Shown here: positions 6,256 through 12,319 of the stretch, one piece after another
Layout of the letters: every line of letters begins with the position of its first letter
Position numbering within the stretch: position 1 is the stretch's first letter
NCBI GenBank assembly: GCA_021810735.1
Contig: JAJZIF010000062.1
Coordinates: 1-12,319, forward strand
Origin: Acidobacteriota bacterium
GTDB taxonomy: Bacteria; Acidobacteriota; Terriglobia; Terriglobales; Acidobacteriaceae
Direction of reading: 5' to 3'
DNA: 12,319 nt
Made by a program: the position numbers and the translations under genes
Notes under the pieces: generated by a model
Database searches by the model: none
What the model was told of the DNA's origin: nothing
What the model saw: the letters and a program-made list of their open reading frames with translations, nothing else

Positions 6256-9200
6256 ATGCGCCCGCGAAAGCTACTCATTCCAATCGTTGCATTCCTTTTC
6301 ACGTGTTTACCGATGTTGGGCAGAGCGCAGGAGCTCCAAGCGACTCTGAACGGCACCGTAACCGACACTGCTGGCGCAGTCATACCACGCGCTGTCGTAA
6401 CAGTCACCGAGAACACAATTAACGGCGTCTCCCGAACCATTCACACCAATTCCCAGGGGAGCTATACGCTCACGAACCTGGCGGCGGGAACCTACACGGT
6501 CAGTTTCGCATTCAGCGGATTCAAGACCTTTACGGCGCAGAATGTGGTCCTCAACGTAGCCCAGACCCGGACGGTCAATGCGAAATTGCAGACCGGTTCG
6601 GTCAACCAGACGGTGACTGTACAACAAAGCAATGTGGCCATCGATACGACGACAAGCGCCCTGGCGGGAACCATTTCCGGAACCCAGGTCAGGGAACTTC
6701 AGCTCAACAACCGAAATTTTGAGCAGTTGGTGACATTGCAGCCAGGCGTGGTAAGCGCCCTTCCTGACGTGGTTGGTTTTGGTCTATACAACACCGATCT
6801 GATTGCGGTGAATGGCGCGCGCGGGACAGCCAATAACTGGACGGTCGATGGTGCCGACATCAACGATAGCGGCTCCAACTCGACCCTGCTCAACGTGCCG
6901 AGTGTCGACGCCATTCAGGAATTCACGCTGGAGAGAAGCACGTATGACGCGCAATTCGGGCGGAGCGGCGGAGGCCAGATCCTGGTCGAAACCAAATCCG
7001 GTACAAGCGATCTCCATGGCGACATGTACGAATTCGATCGCAACACCGCCTTCAATGCGAACAGCTATTTCAACAATCGGGTAGGATTGCCGCGCGCAGT
7101 CGAGCATTACAACGACTACGGGTATACCGTCGGCGGCCCGTTATTTATTCCAAAGATTTACAACACCGCGCGAAATAAGACCTTCTTTTTCTGGTCGGAA
7201 GAATGGCGCAAGGAAAGTCTTCCTGTGACCGCCAGCAATGTCACCCCGACGACGGACCAACTTCACGGAATTGTTTCGGGGACAGTACCCAACGCGCCTG
7301 CCGGATGCGTTACCTATGATCCTTCCACCAAGGACAGCACGATCAACCCGGCCTGCTACAGTCACAACGCGGCCGCATATTTGGCGAACATTTATGATAA
7401 GTATCCTGCCAACAGCGCCGGTTCCTATGTTTTCAGCTATTCGCAGCTCAACAATTTCCGTGAAGACCTGGTTCGTGTCGATGCAAACATAAGCCAGAAG
7501 CTGCATTTTTTTGGGCGCGCCATGCGAGATGAAGTGCCGCAGAATTTCCCTCAAGGCCTTTTCGCGGGAGGCAACTTCCCTGGTGTCTCGGCCGCCTCAG
7601 TCAACGCCCCGGGCGACAATGTCGTGGGTAACCTGACCTGGACAATTTCACCCCGCATGGTCAACGAGGCAGAATTTGCCTATACCCAGGGCGAACTGTT
7701 TTCTACCTTCAATGCAGGAGATGCGGCAGATTCCCCTGCATTTCGCAAAGAACTTACCAATCAGACCCAATATCAAGACCCGTACGGACGTATTCCAAAC
7801 ATTTCCTTTAACGGGGGTAAGATCCAGGGCGTGAATGTTGGCGTGACCCCATATCATGAGCGCAATTTGGATCGAAATCTGTTCGACAACTTCTCGTTTA
7901 CGGTCGGCAAGCATACTTTGAGGGCTGGAGCTACCGTTTCCCAGATGTTGAAAACGGAAAATGCCGCCGAAGGTGACCCGTTCTTCTTATTCAAGGACTG
8001 GCGCAGCTTTCTTTTAGGTCGTTCCGAATATTATGCGCAGGCCAGCCGCGACATCGTTCCCGACCTGCATTACTACAACATTGAAGCCTATGCTCAGGAT
8101 GATTGGCAGGTAACGCAAACCCTGACGTTGAATTTAGGGTTCCGCTACAGCTATTTCCCATCTCCAGCCGATGTCAATAACACACTGAACAACTTTGACC
8201 CTCTTGTTTTCGATCCCGCCAAGGCACCAGCCATTGTCCAGGGCGGAGGTCCAAACCAGGGCAACTTTGTTGCGGGCCAGGGAATTGTCCCAGCAACGTA
8301 TGTAAATGGTCTGATATTCCCCACAGGCGCCGCTTGCGTTCAGGCGCAAAGAATTGCACCGGGTGCAACATGTTCACCTTACGGCAAGCATGTAAACCCA
8401 GATCCGTTGACGAACTTTGCTCCCCGGTTTGGATTTGCCTATGCCCCTTCAAAGGACAGCAAATTCGCCGCACACGGAGGTTTCGGCATCTTTTATGACC
8501 GTATGCTCAACGGCATTTGGGAGCAAAACGCGTTTACCAATCCGCCGCTGGTGCAGACAGCTACTGCAACAAACGTGTCCTTTGACAACACAAGGCAGGG
8601 CAATTCGCTTGTTCCACTCGGACCCAACGAACTGATTGCGACAGGAAGTCCGATTATGAAGAATCCTTCCTACATGGACTTCAATTTGTCGGCGCAAGAT
8701 GAAGTGTTGCGCAATACCGTCGTGGAGGTGGCGTATGTGGGTTCTCTCGGACGGCATCTTTTAGGGGATCGGGACATTAACCAGCCGACTTTGGCAGCAA
8801 GGCGCGCCAATCCTACTTCCTATGTAACGGCGGTGGTTCCTTACCTTGGGTATTCGGCGATAACAGACAGGTCTACCGAATACTCCAGCAACTTCAACTC
8901 ACTCCAGCTTTCTTTAAATCACCGTACGCAGCATGGACTCACAATAGGAATTGCATATACGTGGGGAAGATTGCTGACGAACCAATCCTATGATCGCGGC
9001 TCAGGAACTTACGATACTTACAATCCAAACCTGGATTACGGACCGTCTGCACTTAACCAACCGCAGACATTCATTACGAACTATGTATACGATCTCCCGT
9101 TCTTTAAGCAACAGCAGGGGATTGTAGGACATCTTCTGGGTGGATGGGAACTCTCAGGGATAACTACGATCAATTCCGGCATGTCATTAACAGTGAACCA

Positions 9201-9633
9201 ATCGCTGGACAATTTTGACTGCCAGACTCCCGCGACCGGAACTGGCTGCGCGCCCAATACGTTTCCAGGCGGTCTGAATATGGATGTCGTCGATATCGCT
9301 CCGCGTCCGGATCGTGTTGCTCCGATACACATGATCAAGAAGCAGTCTCAATGGTTCAGCACTAACTCCTTCGCGGATGCTATAGGACACTTCGGTAATT
9401 CCGGCACTGGCGTATTCCTTGGACCGGGGGTTATCAACTTCGACATGGCAGGCATGAAGAATGTGAATATCGGGCGATGGGGAAGTTTCCAGTTTCGTGC
9501 GGAATTCTTCAATGCCTTCAATCACACGAATTTCAGCTACGTCGATACCAATACAGACAGCGGGGTTTTCGGGCAGGTCCTTAGTAGCCATGATCCCCGG
9601 CAGATTCAATTCGGCGGTAAGCTATACTTCTGA
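6256..9633 (+). CDS. TonB-dependent receptor, Oar-like, with carboxypeptidase-regulatory-like N-domain
   Basis: The 1125-residue outer-membrane protein starts with a signal peptide (MRPRKLLIPIVAFLFTCLPM then LGRAQ, cleaved near residue 25). A carboxypeptidase-regulatory-like beta-sandwich follows at about 28-112 (GTVTDTAGAVIPRAVVTVTE, NSQGSYTLTNLAAGTYTVSF), then a plug domain at roughly 120-240 (ELQLNNRNFEQLVTLQPGV, VDGADINDSG) and a long beta-barrel to the C-terminus. The barrel ends in FRAEFFNAFNHTNF and the terminal phenylalanine motif QFGGKLYF. This architecture is greatly expanded in Acidobacteriota and imports large substrates, often oligosaccharides, using TonB energy. The open frame extends 50 codons upstream to 6106, but that stretch contains the promoter and operator and lacks a ribosome site, so the start is 6256. 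Two hexosaminidase-type genes follow in the same direction, suggesting an amino-sugar oligomer substrate; that part is inference. Confidence 0.93.
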   Translation: MRPRKLLIPIVAFLFTCLPMLGRAQELQATLNGTVTDTAGAVIPRAVVTVTENTINGVSRTIHTNSQGSYTLTNLAAGTYTVSFAFSGFKTFTAQNVVLNVAQTRTVNAKLQTGSVNQTVTVQQSNVAIDTTTSALAGTISGTQVRELQLNNRNFEQLVTLQPGVVSALPDVVGFGLYNTDLIAVNGARGTANNWTVDGADINDSGSNSTLLNVPSVDAIQEFTLERSTYDAQFGRSGGGQILVETKSGTSDLHGDMYEFDRNTAFNANSYFNNRVGLPRAVEHYNDYGYTVGGPLFIPKIYNTARNKTFFFWSEEWRKESLPVTASNVTPTTDQLHGIVSGTVPNAPAGCVTYDPSTKDSTINPACYSHNAAAYLANIYDKYPANSAGSYVFSYSQLNNFREDLVRVDANISQKLHFFGRAMRDEVPQNFPQGLFAGGNFPGVSAASVNAPGDNVVGNLTWTISPRMVNEAEFAYTQGELFSTFNAGDAADSPAFRKELTNQTQYQDPYGRIPNISFNGGKIQGVNVGVTPYHERNLDRNLFDNFSFTVGKHTLRAGATVSQMLKTENAAEGDPFFLFKDWRSFLLGRSEYYAQASRDIVPDLHYYNIEAYAQDDWQVTQTLTLNLGFRYSYFPSPADVNNTLNNFDPLVFDPAKAPAIVQGGGPNQGNFVAGQGIVPATYVNGLIFPTGAACVQAQRIAPGATCSPYGKHVNPDPLTNFAPRFGFAYAPSKDSKFAAHGGFGIFYDRMLNGIWEQNAFTNPPLVQTATATNVSFDNTRQGNSLVPLGPNELIATGSPIMKNPSYMDFNLSAQDEVLRNTVVEVAYVGSLGRHLLGDRDINQPTLAARRANPTSYVTAVVPYLGYSAITDRSTEYSSNFNSLQLSLNHRTQHGLTIGIAYTWGRLLTNQSYDRGSGTYDTYNPNLDYGPSALNQPQTFITNYVYDLPFFKQQQGIVGHLLGGWELSGITTINSGMSLTVNQSLDNFDCQTPATGTGCAPNTFPGGLNMDVVDIAPRPDRVAPIHMIKKQSQWFSTNSFADAIGHFGNSGTGVFLGPGVINFDMAGMKNVNIGRWGSFQFRAEFFNAFNHTNFSYVDTNTDSGVFGQVLSSHDPRQIQFGGKLYF

Positions 9634-9663
9634 TTTGAATTTTTAAGTTGAATTTGTTCTTCA

Positions 9664-9704
9664 TCGCGCTGCTTCTGGAAGTTGTCAGAAGCGGCGCGAA
9701 ATTT
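9664..9704 (+). terminator. Likely intrinsic terminator after the TonB receptor gene
   Basis: TCGCGCTGCTTCTG (9664-9677) pairs with CAGAAGCGGCGCGA (9686-9699) over 14 positions with one G-T wobble and an 8-nt loop. It is followed by AATTT. It begins 30 nt after the receptor stop codon. The T-run is short, so termination may be partial, letting some transcripts continue into the hexosaminidase gene. Confidence 0.6.
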
Positions 9705-9706
9705 CT

Positions 9707-9743
9707 CGGTCAAGCATGTTCGACGATGGAACATGCTTGATCG
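9707..9743 (+). promoter_or_regulatory. Second strong hairpin in the leader of the GH20 gene
   Basis: CGGTCAAGCATGTTC (9707-9721) pairs with GAACATGCTTGATCG (9729-9743): 15 positions, one G-T wobble, 7-nt loop GACGATG. The inner 12 bp are perfect. It starts 7 nt after the terminator-like stem, has no T-run, and ends 24 nt before the GH20 ribosome-binding site. It could be an RNA stabiliser or processing site, or a DNA operator for a dimeric regulator. The upstream candidate start ATG at 9716 lies inside its left arm. Confidence 0.6.
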
Positions 9744-9767
9744 CCAAGTCTGCAACATGCCCTTGCC

Positions 9768-9772
9768 GGAGA
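9768..9772 (+). promoter_or_regulatory. Shine-Dalgarno supporting a TTG start for GH20
   Basis: GGAGA lies 6 nt before the TTG at 9779, from which an ideal signal peptide begins. No comparable site stands before the ATG at 9716, which is buried in the hairpin. Confidence 0.55.
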
Positions 9773-9778
9773 AACTTC

Positions 9779-11827
9779 TTGAAAAGAGCCAAGTTGCGTT
9801 GCTTCCTTCTTTTATCGGCCACTTGCGCATTGCTTTTGCCTCCTCATCTTCCGGCGCAAGCCGATCCCAGCTTGGCTCTTATACCATGGCCCGCTCATGT
9901 AACTCCAACCCAGGGCGAATTTGTCGTCGATGGCAAGTTTGGCATAGGTTATCAGGGCTACAACGAACCGCGTCTGGACCGCGCACGCCAGCGTTTCCTG
10001 GTTGCCCTTTCGCGGGAAACAGGCATTCCGCTATGGCGGGAAGCGAAGCTCAATCCCGCCACCTTCACCATTCGCGTGGCTGGACCGAGCGCGCCGGTCC
10101 AGAAACTCGGCGAAGACGAGTCCTATCATCTGGAGGTCTCGCCGACCAAGATCCTGCTTACCGCACCTAATCCGCTGGGTGCAATGCATGGGCTCGAAAC
10201 GTTTCTGCAACTGGTGCGAACCACGCCAAACGGATTCAGCGCGCCGGCTGTCACGATCGACGATTCGCCACGTTTTCCGTGGCGTGGCCTCATGATCGAC
10301 ACCAGCCGCCACTTCATGCCTGTCGAAGTGATCGAGCAAAGCCTGGACGGCATGGAAGCCGTTAAACTGAATGTCTTTCACTGGCACATCAGTGACGATC
10401 AGGGCTTTCGCGCGGAGAGCAAAAAATTTCCGTTGCTGCAGGAAAAGGGATCGGATGGCCTGTACTATACGCAGGACCAAATCCGCCAGGTCCTTGCCTA
10501 TGCGCGGGACCGCGGCATCCGAGTCGTTCCGGAGTTCGATATGCCGTGCCATACGACCTCCTGGTTCGTCGGCTATCCCCAACTGGCGAGCGGAAAAGGT
10601 CCGTATGAGATTGCGCGGCAGTGGGGAATTCTGAATGCTGCGATGAATCCTACCCAGGAAAGCACCTATACGTTTCTGGACTCCTTCATCGGGGAGATGA
10701 CGGCTCTGTTTCCGGACGCCTATTTCCATATCGGCGGCGACGAGTGCAACGGCAAGGAATGGAACGCGAACCCAAAAATCCAGGCTTTCATGCGCGCTCA
10801 TAAGCTTGCCAACGACGCCGCGCTGCAGGCCTACTTCACGGCCCGTGTGCAAAAGCTTGTTACAGCGCACGGCAAAACCATGGAAGGCTGGGACGAGGTC
10901 CTGCAGCCCAACACTCCCAAGGATGTGGTTATTCAGTCCTGGCGGGGTCAAGCCTCTCTGGCGGAGGCGGCGCAGCGCGGATATCGAGGGCTGCTTTCCA
11001 CCGGATACTACATTGACCTGAACCAGCCGTCCTCAGAACATTACCTCGTCGACCCTTTAGGCGGCGATGCGGCCAAGCTGACTCCGCAGCAGCAGAAACT
11101 TATTTTGGGTGGAGAGGCGGCGATGTGGAGCGAATTCGTCACCCCGGAAAACATTGACACTCGCATCTGGCCGCGGACAGCCGCCATTGCGGAACGCTTC
11201 TGGTCACCGCAGGACGTCCGTGACGTCGACGCGATGTACCGGCGGCTCGCCACCGTGACGAAGAAACTGGAGTACATCGGCATTCAGCCCCGCAACACAA
11301 CCCAGGTGATGTTGCAGCGTATGAGCAGGGAAACGAATCTGCGCCCACTGAAGGTGCTGGCCGCGACCGTAGCGCCTCCGCAAGGTTACTCCAGAGAGAG
11401 TCTGGCCACCTACAATGCATTCACGCCTCTCAATCGCATGGTGGATGCGGTGCCGCCCGAAAGCGACACTGCCCGCAAGTTTCATCACTTGGCGGAGAAG
11501 CTCGCCAGCGGCAAAGGCACACCGGAAGACTGGGATCGGGCCAGAAAGTGGCTTGTTCTCTGGCAAGGAAATGACAAGAAACTGGAGCCAACGCTTGGGC
11601 TCTCCGATCTGACGCAGGATTTGGTTCCTGTATCCAAGACGCTTTCTCAGGTTGCGGACATCGGGTTGCAGGCGCTTGACGCCCTGCAAAAGGGCACTCC
11701 TATCCCTGCGGACACGCGCCAGCAGAACATCGCGGCCCTCAAGTCCGCCGAAAAGCCGCAGGCTGTGCTGCTTCAGGCCATAGCTCCGTCAGTGGAAACG
11801 CTTGTGCGCGCCACAAAAACCGAATAA
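9779..11827 (+). CDS. Exported GH20 beta-N-acetylhexosaminidase
   Basis: The 682-residue enzyme removes terminal beta-linked GlcNAc or GalNAc from chitin oligomers and other glycans, using the substrate's N-acetyl group as nucleophile. A signal peptide covers residues 1-28 (KRAKLRCFLLLSATCALLL, cleaved after AQA). The N-terminal alpha/beta GH20b domain lies at about 32-159 and the catalytic (beta/alpha)8 barrel at about 163-500. Barrel motifs are RGLMIDTSRHFMP (substrate-binding Arg169), FHWHISDDQG, VVPEFDMPCH, the catalytic HIGGDE (Asp321-Glu322), MEGWDEVL and LGGEAAMWSE. PEFDMPCH has Cys where most members have Gly. The last 180 residues form a helical, charged extension. I chose the TTG at 9779 on ribosome site and signal peptide; starting at 9716 would add 21 residues that spoil the signal sequence. 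It probably forms an operon with the gene 9 nt downstream. Confidence 0.93.
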   Translation: MKRAKLRCFLLLSATCALLLPPHLPAQADPSLALIPWPAHVTPTQGEFVVDGKFGIGYQGYNEPRLDRARQRFLVALSRETGIPLWREAKLNPATFTIRVAGPSAPVQKLGEDESYHLEVSPTKILLTAPNPLGAMHGLETFLQLVRTTPNGFSAPAVTIDDSPRFPWRGLMIDTSRHFMPVEVIEQSLDGMEAVKLNVFHWHISDDQGFRAESKKFPLLQEKGSDGLYYTQDQIRQVLAYARDRGIRVVPEFDMPCHTTSWFVGYPQLASGKGPYEIARQWGILNAAMNPTQESTYTFLDSFIGEMTALFPDAYFHIGGDECNGKEWNANPKIQAFMRAHKLANDAALQAYFTARVQKLVTAHGKTMEGWDEVLQPNTPKDVVIQSWRGQASLAEAAQRGYRGLLSTGYYIDLNQPSSEHYLVDPLGGDAAKLTPQQQKLILGGEAAMWSEFVTPENIDTRIWPRTAAIAERFWSPQDVRDVDAMYRRLATVTKKLEYIGIQPRNTTQVMLQRMSRETNLRPLKVLAATVAPPQGYSRESLATYNAFTPLNRMVDAVPPESDTARKFHHLAEKLASGKGTPEDWDRARKWLVLWQGNDKKLEPTLGLSDLTQDLVPVSKTLSQVADIGLQALDALQKGTPIPADTRQQNIAALKSAEKPQAVLLQAIAPSVETLVRATKTE

Positions 11828-11836
11828 AGGAAAACC

Positions 11837-12319
11837 ATGCTCTGGAAGTCTGTTGGATCGAAGCATTCCTATTTGCGCGTGCGCGGCGGGTCCGTGCCGT
11901 TATGCATCCTGGCCGCCGGATGTTTGTTGTTCCAGAACAGCGCTTTGGCGCAGAACCCGGCCACGCCGCCGGCGGGGAGCAAAGCGCCAGCCGATCTGGC
12001 CCTTGTCCCCGTTCCGCGTGAAATTCGTGAACTGCCGGTGCAGCCGCTGGCGAGCGGCGTCGGAATTTCCGCGCCCGGACGCGACCCTGAGGACAGGTTT
12101 GCTGCCGAGGATCTGGTCAGTACATTGAAGGGTCGCAGAATCAACGCCCGCCCAGGAACTAAAGGCAAAGTGAAGGTGGTATTGCTTCGCCAGCAGACCA
12201 AGAAAGCGGCAGAAGTTTTGGCACACTCACAGACCGCGTTCGACGCGCCTATGCACGACGAAGGGTATGCCATCGTAACGGTGGGTGGCACAACCTACGA
12301 CATAGCGGCCACCAGCGCT
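11837..12319 (+). CDS. Exported glycosidase, N-terminal part (likely second beta-N-acetylglucosaminidase, GH20 or GH84)
   Basis: The frame is open from the ATG at 11837 to the right window edge (161 codons). AAAGGA stands a few bases before the start, and the gene begins 9 nt after the GH20 stop, so the two are almost certainly co-transcribed. Residues 1-38 form a long signal peptide (core CILAAGCLLF, cleaved at ALA-Q). After a Pro/Ala-rich linker, LALVPVPREIRELP (about 54-67) resembles the LALIPWPAHVTP of the neighbouring GH20. The rest, down to DEGYAIVTVGGTTYDIAATS near the edge, looks like the alpha/beta N-terminal domain that precedes the barrel in GH20 and GH84 enzymes. No catalytic residues are within the window, so the family is a guess from the accessory domain and the neighbour. 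Confidence 0.65.
   Translation, partial: MLWKSVGSKHSYLRVRGGSVPLCILAAGCLLFQNSALAQNPATPPAGSKAPADLALVPVPREIRELPVQPLASGVGISAPGRDPEDRFAAEDLVSTLKGRRINARPGTKGKVKVVLLRQQTKKAAEVLAHSQTAFDAPMHDEGYAIVTVGGTTYDIAATSA

Noticed and set aside
10031..10951. 306-codon open frame on the minus strand
   Set aside because: It is antisense to the catalytic barrel of the GH20 gene and its translation shows no recognisable domain.
1..12319. Search for tRNA, rRNA, CRISPR arrays, transposases, integrases, toxin-antitoxin or phage defence genes
   Set aside because: None could be supported by reading the sequence and translations.

Overview
The window looks like chromosomal DNA of an Acidobacteriota bacterium, probably a soil or peat member of class Terriglobia. 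This rests on three things: a very large Oar-type TonB-dependent receptor with an N-terminal carboxypeptidase-regulatory-like domain; a membrane sensor that puts a glycosidase-like jelly-roll domain in front of a multi-helix membrane region; and moderately GC-rich coding DNA with SpoIIE/RsbW/STAS signalling genes. The assignment comes from family content, not from a marker gene.

Left part (1-3211, all minus strand): a partner-switching signalling operon. In transcription order it has a GAF-SpoIIE (PP2C-type) phosphatase, an RsbW-like anti-sigma kinase and an RsbV-like STAS antagonist, separated by 10 and 12 nt. After a 191-nt gap with a hairpin and a short repeat-like motif comes a fourth co-directional gene, a membrane sensor cut by the left window edge. 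No sigma factor gene is visible.

Middle (3212-6051): a 395-nt gap carries what looks like the decayed C-terminus of a sensor histidine kinase on the plus strand. It is followed by a LacI/PurR-family regulator and, upstream of that, an exported TPR protein, both on the minus strand.

Right part (6052-12319, plus strand): a divergent 204-nt region holds a good sigma-70-like promoter and a perfect 12-bp palindrome of the PurR/RbsR operator type just downstream of the predicted transcription start. It drives a 1125-residue TonB-dependent receptor. After two strong consecutive hairpins comes an exported GH20 beta-N-acetylhexosaminidase, then 9 nt later the start of a second exported protein that resembles the N-terminal domain of another beta-N-acetylglucosaminidase (GH20 or GH84), cut by the right edge.

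Together the right part reads as a small regulated locus for harvesting N-acetylated amino-sugar glycans (chitin oligomers, peptidoglycan or glycoprotein glycans). Surface uptake would be by the TonB receptor, trimming by exported hexosaminidases, and control by the neighbouring LacI-family repressor, whose recognition helix fits the operator seen. Several gene starts need correcting relative to the longest open frame: the receptor starts at 6256 and GH20 most likely at a TTG at 9779. I see no tRNA, rRNA, CRISPR array, insertion sequence or phage gene. I see no clearly new biological system; the most unusual items are the operator/repressor pair, the tandem hairpins and the kinase remnant.
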